The notes beneath the pieces were generated by a model that saw nothing but the letters and a program-made list of their open reading frames with translations, searched no databases and was not told the DNA's origin. From the NCBI RefSeq assembly GCF_051307055.1, contig NZ_CP149994.1:2790001-2854000 (forward strand): DNA of 64,000 bases, in the 5' to 3' direction. Made by a program: the position numbers and the translations under genes. The number at the start of each line of letters is the position of its first letter. Position 1 is the first letter of the stretch. Of this stretch, positions 17,391-25,841 are shown in pieces. Source of the stretch: Dryocola sp051307055 (GTDB taxonomy: Bacteria; Pseudomonadota; Gammaproteobacteria; Enterobacterales; Enterobacteriaceae).

Positions 17391-18748
17391 AAGAGACACT
17401 GCTCCTTATGCGATCCGCGTTGAAAGAAGCCTGGAGAAATCAGGTAAAGGATGGCACGACCAAACTGCCCTGCGACAGAAATGCCGAAGCTCTGCAAAAG
17501 CTGGCTGCTTTAAAACAACCGCTGCCAAATGTGCTTCACTTTGTCTGGGTTGGCGATCTGCGAGCTTTGGATTGCGAATATATTAATCTCTGGCAGCGTG
17601 TCAACAAAGGGAGCAGAATTAACCTTTGGCACGACGAGGATTGCTCACTGAGCCATCGTTTTCATCATTTGCTTGTTCAGTATGCAAAAACAGTCGCGCC
17701 ACATAGCACGCATCAACGGTTAATCGACTTGCAAAACGAGGCATTTCACTATATTTATGCAAGGTTAGATAAAGGCCACAATTTTAATAAGTTAGCCATA
17801 CAGTTTTTACAACGTCTGGATATCGAAATGGCAGATTTGCCACCTGCCTCCAGCTTGCTCACTGCGCTATCCGAGCAGGTAACGTTACAAAGCATCCCTC
17901 CGCTTTTTTCAGGAAAATTCGCCGCATTAAAAAAATATTATTACTACGAGGTTATACTTCGGGGTAATTTTGCCTGCGCCAGCGATATTGCAAGGCTGCT
18001 GATACTTTATTATCACGGCGGCATCTATATCGATACAGATACGCTACCTGCAATGGATTCTTATTTTCCAAAAACAAAAGCATTCCTTAAGCGCTGTGGC
18101 GCTAATAACGATCAATATGCCACCGCAGCCATGGCAGAAGCCGTTCTGCAAAAAACGAGGAATAACGCCGGCATTAAAAATGATTTTTACCACTACCTCA
18201 ATAAAATCTCTGGCATTTCTTCACCTGTAAGGCAGGCTCTTTACTCCAGCATCACGGAAGAAGCAGAAAAAATTAACCTCGCATCTCTTCAACCGTTGGG
18301 AAACGTATTCTGCTATACGAATTTTCTTGTGCAAAGTGCAACTCCTTCACTGGTTGGTGTTTACTTCAGTAATGTGCTTGGCGCATGCCCCTATTCCAAA
18401 ACCATATCTATATTGTTACGCAGCATAAGCAAAAGATATCGTTTCCTGGAAAAGAATGATGCCATTTTTATTTTGACTCAGGAACCTCGCCCACATCACT
18501 ACCTTGCGCGCTTATTAACCTATCGGCATGAAAGCCTCGCAGGCTGCGGGGAAGTGACGCTTGCTTTAACCGGTCCGGGCCTCATTGTCGAAGTATTATT
18601 AGGGTTGTGTTACCACGTACTGAAACTTAATGAAGATATTCCACCCGACTTTCTGTCTGTTTTCATGCAAAACGATCGTTACGGCATCGCTTTTTTCGAC
18701 CATACGCTACACACACCGGCAGGCTTAGTTTCCTCATGGATGAAGTGA
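17387..18748 (+). CDS. TcdA/TcdB-type (GT44-like) glycosyltransferase
   Basis: 453 aa, cytosolic. The layout is that of the glucosyltransferase domain shared by large clostridial toxins and related bacterial enzymes. There is an N-terminal NVLHFVWVG strand with a conserved Trp (W54) and a central helical insertion. SDIARLLILYYHGGIYIDTD follows, with Asp200 and Arg203 matching nucleotide-sugar contacts and DTD at 216-218 as the metal-binding DXD. The C-terminus ends SSWMK. In this family the enzyme transfers a hexose or HexNAc from a UDP-sugar to a protein side chain. It lacks any toxin translocation or repeat domain, so it should act inside the producer; the precursor peptide is the obvious acceptor. 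Base composition is A+T-richer than the neighbouring core genes, a sign of transfer. Confidence 0.8.
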   Translation: MKETLLLMRSALKEAWRNQVKDGTTKLPCDRNAEALQKLAALKQPLPNVLHFVWVGDLRALDCEYINLWQRVNKGSRINLWHDEDCSLSHRFHHLLVQYAKTVAPHSTHQRLIDLQNEAFHYIYARLDKGHNFNKLAIQFLQRLDIEMADLPPASSLLTALSEQVTLQSIPPLFSGKFAALKKYYYYEVILRGNFACASDIARLLILYYHGGIYIDTDTLPAMDSYFPKTKAFLKRCGANNDQYATAAMAEAVLQKTRNNAGIKNDFYHYLNKISGISSPVRQALYSSITEEAEKINLASLQPLGNVFCYTNFLVQSATPSLVGVYFSNVLGACPYSKTISILLRSISKRYRFLEKNDAIFILTQEPRPHHYLARLLTYRHESLAGCGEVTLALTGPGLIVEVLLGLCYHVLKLNEDIPPDFLSVFMQNDRYGIAFFDHTLHTPAGLVSSWMK

Positions 18749-19785
18749 CATTAAAAAACGAAAGCATCAGCGCGATAATGCTTTGTTTCAACGAGCAAAA
18801 AACCATTACTTCCGCTCTTGATTCCCTACAGGGCCTGGTTGATGAAATAATCATTATTGATACCGGTTCTACCGATAATACGGTGAAGCTGATATCCCAA
18901 CATCGGGCCCGGGTTAAGCTTTATTTCCGCGCCTGGAATAATGATTTTTCAGCAATGCGAAATTTTGCTATTTCGCAGGCCAGCAGCGCCTGGTGTCTGG
19001 TGATTGATGCTGATGAATGTATCGCTAAAGAAACGAGACACACTTTCAGAAATACGATGCATAAGATTAGCCGGGAAGACATAAACGCGCTTTATGCGCC
19101 ATTAATCGACAACCTCGACGGCAGCAAACTTATCAATAACGCCAGAATCTTCAGAAAAAGATCGTCTCTTCGCTATCACGGCAAGGTTCATGAATATCTC
19201 GCAGAAGAAAATAGCAAACTAATCCGTCTTCCTGAGATTAAAATTCTTCACTATGGCTACATTAACAATGCCTGGGAGGAAAAGAACAAGTATTTAAGAA
19301 ACAAAAAGTTACTCGCCGAGCAAATCCAGTCAGAGCCAGATAACTTAAGATGGAAATATTTTGCTTTGCGTTACTTAGCACCTTGTGAACCAGAGTATGA
19401 AGCGATCCTTCAACAATTTGGGGCGCTTCCTTTGCCGTATGCTGATAGCTGGGAAGTTTATGCCTTCAATGTTAAGTCAAAACTCATTATGTATTTACTG
19501 GAGAAACAAAACTATAAACATGCCTGGCAACACGCAACGGCGCTTTATAAACATTACAAAGATAAAAACACCTGTTTTCTGTATCTTCTGGCTAATTATC
19601 TACAGGCACGGAGCATTTTTCTTATGGCGACCCAGACAAGCCTCGACCTTTTACATGAGACAGAGCATCTGCAAGTTGATGAATATCTGAGCGAGAAATC
19701 AAACCCCGATAGTTATAAAAATATACTGGCTGAAATGGCAATGTATATACAAAGACACGAAACCGAAAACGGCCTCGCTATATAA
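18736..19785 (+). CDS. GT2-family glycosyltransferase (SunS-like arrangement)
   Basis: 349 aa. The N-terminal GT-A domain has ISAIMLCFNEQKTI, IIIIDTGSTDNT (the Asp that binds UDP) and VIDADE with the metal-binding DAD at residues 91-93. A segment reading LRYHGKVHEYL near residue 152 is typical of the WaaE/SunS-like GT2 subgroup. The C-terminal third is helical with TPR-like character (EKQNYKHAWQHATALYKHY). SunS-type members S-glycosylate the precursor of glycocins; other members modify lipopolysaccharide core, so the acceptor is inferred from context. The start overlaps the previous gene by 13 bases and the stop overlaps the next start (TAATG). Confidence 0.82.
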   Translation: MDEVTLKNESISAIMLCFNEQKTITSALDSLQGLVDEIIIIDTGSTDNTVKLISQHRARVKLYFRAWNNDFSAMRNFAISQASSAWCLVIDADECIAKETRHTFRNTMHKISREDINALYAPLIDNLDGSKLINNARIFRKRSSLRYHGKVHEYLAEENSKLIRLPEIKILHYGYINNAWEEKNKYLRNKKLLAEQIQSEPDNLRWKYFALRYLAPCEPEYEAILQQFGALPLPYADSWEVYAFNVKSKLIMYLLEKQNYKHAWQHATALYKHYKDKNTCFLYLLANYLQARSIFLMATQTSLDLLHETEHLQVDEYLSEKSNPDSYKNILAEMAMYIQRHETENGLAI

Positions 19786-21065
19786 TGATATTCAGAAAGG
19801 AAGCGCTAGAACATCGTGCAACATCATGGCGCGGCAAAGCCGTTATGCGCGGCGGTTTTCCCGCCTGGCTGCTTGCCATTATTACCTTTGCTTTTTTCAC
19901 GCTGATAGCGGCATTTCTTACCTTTGGCTCCTGGCACCGCCGGGTCGTGGTCACCGGGGAACTGGTTTCGGTGCCGCGCGCTATCACGCTATTCTCCAGT
20001 TGGCAGGGCATTATCGAACGCAGCTTTGTGCTGCCCGGCACGGTCGTCAAAAAGGGTACGCCGCTCTATGAAATTAATATCGACCGCACCATCACCGCGG
20101 GCGTGTTTAGCGCCATACAAAAAGAGAATATTGAAAAACAGGTTTCGGCGTTAGACAGCATCATTTTGCGGGTTAAGCAAAATAAGCTTGTCACTCTCGA
20201 CACGCTGAAAAAACAAAAAGCCAGTTATGAATCCGCTCTGGCACATTCGCAAAAGATCTTAGCCAGCGCCCGAGCCGGACTTAAAAACACGCAGGCTAAT
20301 ATGGAGAGCTATCAGCGACACCTGCAAAGAGGCCTGATAACCAAAGATCAGCTGACCAACCAGGTTTCACTGCATCAGCAGCAACAAATTAACCTGTTAA
20401 ATATCAGCACCCAGCATGAGCAAAATAATCTGCAAAATATGCTGCTGACCAGCACCCTGCAGACACAGGCGGCCGACTTTGACAACCAGCTTTTTGAGCT
20501 TGAAATCCAAAGGAGTGAGTTGTTAAGCCAGCGCGCCAGCGTCGAAGCGAACGGCACTGTGGTTATCACCTCACCCGTTGAGGGCAAAATTGAAACGACA
20601 GGCGTTATCGTTGGACAGACGATTAACAATGGCGACAGCCTGGCGCAGATTATTCCAGGCAACGTCAGCTATTACGCGCTGGTGTTCTGGGTTCCTGCCT
20701 ACGCCGTACCTTACATTTCACCGGGAGATACCATGAACGTTCGCTACGCTGCCTTCCCGGCCGAAAAGTTTGGCCAGTTTTTTAGCACTATTGAGTCAGT
20801 TTCTGAACTTCCCACGCCGGTACAGGAAATGGCAAACTGGCCGTCCGCCAAAGAAAAGATGGCCGATCCCTCTGAGACCTGGTTCAGGCTCATCGTGAAA
20901 CCGCAGAACGCCCTCTTCCGTTACCGCGATAAAACCTTCCTGCCGCAAAACGGCATGCGCGCCAGCGGCGTTTTGTTTCTGGAAAAAAGAAGCCTTATCG
21001 AGTGGGTGCTCTCCCCGCTTACCCGCATCAGGAACGATACTTCGGGGCCCGTAGATGAAAAATAA
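19785..21065 (+). CDS. HlyD/CvaA-type secretion adaptor of the microcin-like exporter
   Basis: 426 aa membrane fusion protein. A cytoplasmic N-tail of about 27 residues precedes one transmembrane helix (roughly 28-48), a lipoyl half-motif, a long coiled coil (about 115-260) and a second lipoyl half with SPVEGKIETTGVIVGQTI. This is the CvaA/MceH/HlyD architecture that connects an inner-membrane ABC exporter to TolC. Starts in a one-base overlap with the GT2 gene and overlaps the ABC gene by 11 bases, so exporter and modification enzymes are one unit. TolC itself is not encoded in the window. Confidence 0.9.
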   Translation: MIFRKEALEHRATSWRGKAVMRGGFPAWLLAIITFAFFTLIAAFLTFGSWHRRVVVTGELVSVPRAITLFSSWQGIIERSFVLPGTVVKKGTPLYEINIDRTITAGVFSAIQKENIEKQVSALDSIILRVKQNKLVTLDTLKKQKASYESALAHSQKILASARAGLKNTQANMESYQRHLQRGLITKDQLTNQVSLHQQQQINLLNISTQHEQNNLQNMLLTSTLQTQAADFDNQLFELEIQRSELLSQRASVEANGTVVITSPVEGKIETTGVIVGQTINNGDSLAQIIPGNVSYYALVFWVPAYAVPYISPGDTMNVRYAAFPAEKFGQFFSTIESVSELPTPVQEMANWPSAKEKMADPSETWFRLIVKPQNALFRYRDKTFLPQNGMRASGVLFLEKRSLIEWVLSPLTRIRNDTSGPVDEK

Positions 21066-23157
21066 AACCCCTCTTTCCGGTATCGGAGGGCTGAATGTAA
21101 AGCTGCGCCGCAAAGTGCCGGTTATGCTGCAAAGCGAGTCGAGCGAGTGCGGGCTGGCCTGCCTGGCGATGGTGGCCTCGTGGCATGGTAAACAGACAAA
21201 CATACTCTCTCTCAGGCAGGAATACGGCATTTCCCTGCATGGCTGTACGCTCGATACGCTGGCGCAAATTTCCGGGGAGCTGGAAATGGCCTCCAGAGCG
21301 CTTTTCGTTGAGATCGATGAACTCCATAAGCTTTCGCTTCCCTGCATTTTGCACTGGGAGTTCAACCATTTTGTCGTGCTCACCCGCATCAAAGGCAATA
21401 AAATTACCCTGCACGATCCCGCCGTAGGCGTGAAGACGCTGAAATCAGACGAACTCTCAAAAAGCTTTACCGGCGTCGCTTTTGAACTGTGGCCAAAGGT
21501 TGCCTTTACCCGGCAGGTTAAACCGCGAAGCATGAAAATGCTCGATTTGCTACGCAACGTCAGCGGATTGAAAGGCGTACTCGGCAAGCTTTTTTTACTG
21601 TCGCTGATGATTGAGTTTATTGGCCTGCTGCTTCCCGTTGGCACCCAGCTCATCATGGATCACGTCATTCCTGAAAACGATCGAAGCCTGCTGGTGGTCA
21701 TCTGCTCTGGACTGATGCTGATGACTCTGCTGCAAACCGCCATCAGTTTATGGCGCCACTGGGCGGTCGTTATGATCGGTGCCACAACGGATTTACAGTG
21801 GAAGGATGGGCTTTTCCGTCACCTGGTGAGTCTTCCGTTAGCCTGGTTTGAAAAACGCAAGCTTGGCGACATCCAGTCACGTTATTTTTCCATCGATACC
21901 ATTCGCGAAACGTTCATCACCGAAATCACCGACGGCATGGTGAGCTTTCTTATCGTCAGCGGTTCGCTTTCGCTTTTATTCTTTTATGGCGGCGCATTAA
22001 GCTTTATCGCCATCGCCTTTACGCTAATTTATATCCTCATTCGGCTGATGACCTGGCCGGTTTACCGGCAAATGTCGGAAGAACAGCTTGTCAAAGACGC
22101 CAGCGCAAACTCGTATCTGACCGAGACGCTTTTTAGCGTCGCGACTATCCGTTCTCAGGGCCTGGAAGAGCGCCGCTGCCGCAATATGATGAATCTGAAC
22201 GTCAACACGGCCAACTCCGCCATCATGCTGGCGAAATTCGACATGACTTTCATCCTGATAGGGACGCTGATTGGCACCTGCGAATATATTCTGATCCTCT
22301 GGTTTGGCGTTACACGCGTGCTGGACAATCAGATGACGGCAGGGGCCTGGATAGCTTTTGGGACCTTCCGCGCGCTGTTTTCCGACCGCGCGCTGGCCTT
22401 CACCGATACGTTGCTCCAGCTACGAATGCTCGCTTTACACAACGAGCGGGTATCAGACATCGCCTTATCGCCCACTGAACCTGAAACGCCCGTGCGGCAG
22501 CTTTTTCCGGCAGGAAAGGCGCTGAGTCTTGCCACGCAGAAGCTGACCTTTCGCTATGACAAATACGCTCCGTCGGTGATAAACGAGCTGAATTTATCCA
22601 TTAATGCGGGTGAAAGCGTGGCCATCACCGGCCCCTCCGGCTGCGGGAAGAGCACGCTGATGAAGCTGCTTTGCGGCCTGACGGCGCCGGAGAGCGGCAG
22701 GATTATGGTTGATGGTCGGGATGTTCATCAGGCAGGCGTGAATAATTACCGCCGCGCCATCGCCAGCATCCTTCAGGATGACAAGCTGCTTTCCGGGTCA
22801 CTGCGCAGCAATATTTCCGCATTCAGCCAAAACGTCGATGAAGCATGGATGGTTGAATGCGCAAAGCTCAGCAATATCCACGACGACATTTTAGCGCTGC
22901 CGATGGGATATGACACGCTGGTTGGCGAGCTGGGAGAAGGGCTTTCAGGCGGGCAAAAACAGCGTTTGTTTATCGCCCGTGCGCTCTATAGCCGCCCCGG
23001 TATTCTTTTTATGGACGAAGCCACCAGCCACTTAGATGAAGAGAACGAGCGGCTGATCAATGAGGCCATCGCCGGGCTTGGCATGACGCGAGTCCTTGTT
23101 GCCCATCGCCCTTCCACCATCGCTTCGGCCCATCGGGTAATTACGTTGCGCGTTTAA
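21055..23157 (+). CDS. peptidase-containing ABC exporter (C39 peptidase, CvaB/MceG-like)
   Basis: 700 aa, a full PCAT exporter. The N-terminal C39 cysteine peptidase has QSESSECGLACLAM (catalytic Cys32), NHFVVL (His105) and HDPAVG (Asp121), so the protease triad is intact. A six-helix transmembrane domain occupies about 165-440. The ATPase has Walker A GPSGCGKSTL, signature LSGGQKQR, Walker B ILFMDEAT and H-loop VAHRPS. These exporters cut double-glycine leaders and export the mature peptide through an HlyD-type adaptor and TolC. The leader of the peptide at 16788 is the natural substrate. Last gene of the cluster; it ends 135 bases before yegQ. Confidence 0.93.
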   Translation: MKNKTPLSGIGGLNVKLRRKVPVMLQSESSECGLACLAMVASWHGKQTNILSLRQEYGISLHGCTLDTLAQISGELEMASRALFVEIDELHKLSLPCILHWEFNHFVVLTRIKGNKITLHDPAVGVKTLKSDELSKSFTGVAFELWPKVAFTRQVKPRSMKMLDLLRNVSGLKGVLGKLFLLSLMIEFIGLLLPVGTQLIMDHVIPENDRSLLVVICSGLMLMTLLQTAISLWRHWAVVMIGATTDLQWKDGLFRHLVSLPLAWFEKRKLGDIQSRYFSIDTIRETFITEITDGMVSFLIVSGSLSLLFFYGGALSFIAIAFTLIYILIRLMTWPVYRQMSEEQLVKDASANSYLTETLFSVATIRSQGLEERRCRNMMNLNVNTANSAIMLAKFDMTFILIGTLIGTCEYILILWFGVTRVLDNQMTAGAWIAFGTFRALFSDRALAFTDTLLQLRMLALHNERVSDIALSPTEPETPVRQLFPAGKALSLATQKLTFRYDKYAPSVINELNLSINAGESVAITGPSGCGKSTLMKLLCGLTAPESGRIMVDGRDVHQAGVNNYRRAIASILQDDKLLSGSLRSNISAFSQNVDEAWMVECAKLSNIHDDILALPMGYDTLVGELGEGLSGGQKQRLFIARALYSRPGILFMDEATSHLDEENERLINEAIAGLGMTRVLVAHRPSTIASAHRVITLRV

Positions 23158-23241
23158 TCCCCCTGCGTCTGAGGTGGTTTCTGGCGTTAATAAGCGCTAC
23201 AATTCCCGCCCTAAAATTGGGGTAATCCCAAAGCCTTTATC

Positions 23242-23281
23242 ACCGCTTCATCAGGTGAAGCGGTTCTGACCTGATATCAGA
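23242..23281 (+). promoter_or_regulatory. two consecutive hairpins in the yegQ leader
   Basis: A perfect 9-bp stem ACCGCTTCA/TGAAGCGGT with a 5-base loop (23242-23264) is followed at once by TCTGA-N7-TCAGA (23265-23281), whose loop includes the self-complementary CTGATATCAG. They lie 11 bases ahead of the yegQ ATG and lack a T-run, so they read better as 5'-UTR structure than as a terminator. Confidence 0.5.
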
Positions 23282-23292
23282 CCGGGAACATC

Positions 23293-24654
23293 ATGTTTAA
23301 ACCAGAACTTTTATCGCCAGCGGGAACGCTGAAAAATATGCGTTACGCTTTCGCCTATGGCGCAGACGCCGTTTACGCAGGCCAGCCACGCTACAGCCTG
23401 CGCGTGCGTAATAACGAGTTCAACCACGAAAACCTGCAGCTCGGTATCAACGAAGCCCACGAGCTGGGTAAAAAATTCTACGTCGTGGTTAATATCGCCC
23501 CGCACAACGCCAAGCTGAAAACCTTTATTCGCGATCTGAAGCCGGTCGTCGGGATGGGGCCGGACGCGCTGATTATGTCCGATCCGGGTCTGATCATGCT
23601 GGTACGTGAAGCCTTCCCTGAGATGGACATTCATCTGTCGGTACAGGCCAACGCCGTTAACTGGGCGACGGTGAAGTTCTGGAAGCAGATGGGCCTGACC
23701 CGCGTTATTCTTTCGCGCGAGCTCTCCTTAGACGAAATCGCAGAAATCCGCGAGCAGGTGCCGGAAATGGAGCTGGAGATCTTCGTTCACGGCGCGCTGT
23801 GCATGGCCTACTCCGGCCGCTGCCTGCTGTCGGGGTATATCAACAAGCGCGATCCAAACCAGGGCACCTGCACCAACGCCTGCCGCTGGGAATACAAAGT
23901 TGAAGAAGGTAAAGAAGATGACGTGGGCAACATCGTCCACGTTCATGAGCCTATTCCGGTACAGAATATCGAGCCAACGCTCGGCGTGGGCGCGCCAACC
24001 GATAAAGTCTTTATGATGGAAGAGGCTAAACGCCCCGGCGAGTATATGACCGCGTTTGAAGACGAACACGGCACCTACATCATGAACTCCAAAGATCTGC
24101 GGGCCATCGAACACGTGGAGCGCCTGACGAAAATGGGCGTGCACTCGTTAAAAATCGAAGGCCGCACCAAATCCTATTACTACTGCGCGCGTACCGCCCA
24201 GGTTTATCGCCGTGCGATTGATGACGCTGCGGCAGGCAAACCTTTCGATCCAACGCTTCTGCAAACGCTGGAAGGACTGGCGCATCGCGGCTATACCGAA
24301 GGTTTCCTGCGTCGTCACACGCACGAAAGACATCAGAATTACGAATACGGCCATTCTATTTCCGAGCGCCAGCAGTTTGTCGGTGAGTTCACGGGCGAGC
24401 GTCGGGGCGATCTGGCGGCCGTTGCCGTGAAAAACAAATTCCTGCTCGGCGACAGCCTTGAGTTAATGACCCCGCAGGGCAACGTGACTTTCACGCTGGA
24501 AATGTTAGAGAACGGCAAAGCACAGCCTGTTGAGGTGGCGCCCGGCGACGGTCACACCGTATGGTTGCCTGTTCCGCAGGATGTGTCGCTGGATTATGCA
24601 CTGCTAATGCGCAACCTGGCAGGTCAGACCACCCGTAATCCGCACGCTAACTAG
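23293..24654 (+). CDS. trhP: TrhP (YegQ), U32-family tRNA uridine-34 hydroxylation protein
   Basis: 453 aa (E. coli YegQ 453). Peptidase U32-like TIM barrel starting MFKPELLSPAGTLKNM, with the family motif EIFVHGALCMAYSGRCLLS near residue 160 and Cys residues in QGTCTNACRWEY that fit an iron-sulfur cluster. TrhP uses prephenate-dependent chemistry to make 5-hydroxyuridine at position 34 of tRNAs, upstream of cmo5U/mcmo5U. In E. coli it sits two genes after baeR; here the microcin-like cluster lies between. CyaR follows it, as in E. coli. Confidence 0.96.
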   Translation: MFKPELLSPAGTLKNMRYAFAYGADAVYAGQPRYSLRVRNNEFNHENLQLGINEAHELGKKFYVVVNIAPHNAKLKTFIRDLKPVVGMGPDALIMSDPGLIMLVREAFPEMDIHLSVQANAVNWATVKFWKQMGLTRVILSRELSLDEIAEIREQVPEMELEIFVHGALCMAYSGRCLLSGYINKRDPNQGTCTNACRWEYKVEEGKEDDVGNIVHVHEPIPVQNIEPTLGVGAPTDKVFMMEEAKRPGEYMTAFEDEHGTYIMNSKDLRAIEHVERLTKMGVHSLKIEGRTKSYYYCARTAQVYRRAIDDAAAGKPFDPTLLQTLEGLAHRGYTEGFLRRHTHERHQNYEYGHSISERQQFVGEFTGERRGDLAAVAVKNKFLLGDSLELMTPQGNVTFTLEMLENGKAQPVEVAPGDGHTVWLPVPQDVSLDYALLMRNLAGQTTRNPHAN

Positions 24655-24689
24655 TTAATTTGGATTATTTTTTCCCGGTGAGAGGATTC

Positions 24690-24732
24690 TTAGAAATCGA
24701 TCACACACCGTCTGGCCTGAATTAGTTATTAT
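24690..24732 (+). promoter_or_regulatory. CRP-dependent promoter of CyaR
   Basis: A CRP half-site TCACA at 24701-24705 with the N6 spacer and a weaker left half (24690-24694) is centred at 24697.5, exactly 41.5 bases before the CyaR start, the class II position. A -10 hexamer TATTAT occupies 24727-24732. CRP-cAMP activation of CyaR is established in E. coli. Confidence 0.8.
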
Positions 24733-24738
24733 TTGCGG

Positions 24739-24825
24739 GCTGAAAAACATAACCCATAAATGCTAGTTGTACCAGGAACCACCTCCTTGGCCTGCACAAT
24801 CTCCCTTGCGCAGGCCTTCTTTTTT
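24739..24825 (+). ncRNA. cyaR: CyaR (RyeE) Hfq-dependent small RNA
   Basis: About 87 bases, in the conserved place after yegQ. The 5' part GCTGAAAAACATAACCCATA and the single-stranded seed ACCAGGAACCACCTCCTT are nearly identical to E. coli CyaR. The 3' hairpin GGCCTGC/GCAGGCC (24789-24795 / 24810-24816) shows compensatory changes from E. coli and ends in a T-run, a rho-independent terminator. CyaR represses ompX, luxS, nadE and yqaE by pairing at their ribosome-binding sites when cAMP is high. Confidence 0.95.
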
Positions 24826-24905
24826 TCCCTAATTCGTCCCGTTCTTATCCGCCCGCGTCTTTCATGAGATACACTTTCTTATCATTGATCTTCCTGAGGT
24901 AAACC

Positions 24906-25805
24906 ATGGATAAGTTTCCGGTAACGCTTGTGATTCTCAACGGCAAGGGTGCCAATATTCCAGAGCTGCGCAGCGCGGTCAACGTGATGCGTGAAGAAGG
25001 TTACAAGCTGCATATACGCGTCACCTGGGAACAGGGCGATGCCGCCCGCTATGTTGACGAGGCAATTGAACTGGGCGTGGCAACCGTGGTGGCCGGCGGA
25101 GGCGACGGCACTATTAATGAAGTAGCGACGGCGCTGGCGCAACGCGATCCCGCTAACCGCCCTGCGCTGGGCATTTTACCGCTGGGAACGGCAAACGATT
25201 TTGCTACCAGCATCGGCATTCCCGTCGAGCTGGATAAAGCCCTGCAGCTGGCGATGGTCGGCCACGCTTTCGATGTCGATCTGGTGGCAGTCAATAAAAC
25301 GGCTTTCTTTATGAATATGGCGACAGGCGGGTTTGGTACGCGCATCACGACCGAAACGCCGGAAAAGTTAAAAGCCGCGCTTGGCGGCGTCTCGTATTTT
25401 ATCCACGGCTTGTTGCGTCTCGATACGCTAAAACCCGACCGCTGTGAAATCCGCGGCGAAAATTTCAGCTGGGAAGGCGACGCGCTGGTGATTGGAATCG
25501 GTAACGGTCGTCAGGCAGGCGGCGGACAGCAGCTTTGCCCGCAGGCGCTTATTAATGACGGGCTGCTGGATCTGCGTATTTTTACCGGAGAAGAGCTGCT
25601 GCCGGCTTTGTTTACCACCCTGACCCGCCCGGAGGAAAGCCCGAACGTCATCGACGGGCGCTCTTCGTGGTTTGAAATCAGCGCGCCGCACGAGATAACC
25701 TTTAATCTCGACGGCGAGCCGTTAAAGGGAAGCGAGTTCCGCATCGAGATCCATCCAAACGCCCTGCGCTGCCGTTTACCGCCAAATTGCCCGCTGCTGG
25801 GCTAA
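24906..25805 (+). CDS. yegS: YegS, lipid kinase
   Basis: 299 aa (E. coli 299). Diacylglycerol-kinase catalytic fold with the nucleotide-binding motif VVAGGGDGTINEVA (GGGDG at about 64-68) and LPLGTANDFA. E. coli YegS phosphorylates phosphatidylglycerol in vitro; its role in the cell is not settled. Preceded by CyaR, as in E. coli. The start ATG follows a TGAGGT ribosome-binding site. It converges on fbaB 36 bases away. Confidence 0.95.
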   Translation: MDKFPVTLVILNGKGANIPELRSAVNVMREEGYKLHIRVTWEQGDAARYVDEAIELGVATVVAGGGDGTINEVATALAQRDPANRPALGILPLGTANDFATSIGIPVELDKALQLAMVGHAFDVDLVAVNKTAFFMNMATGGFGTRITTETPEKLKAALGGVSYFIHGLLRLDTLKPDRCEIRGENFSWEGDALVIGIGNGRQAGGGQQLCPQALINDGLLDLRIFTGEELLPALFTTLTRPEESPNVIDGRSSWFEISAPHEITFNLDGEPLKGSEFRIEIHPNALRCRLPPNCPLLG

Positions 25806-25841
25806 GCAAAATCGCAGCCGACGTGCAGGGCGAACATATCG

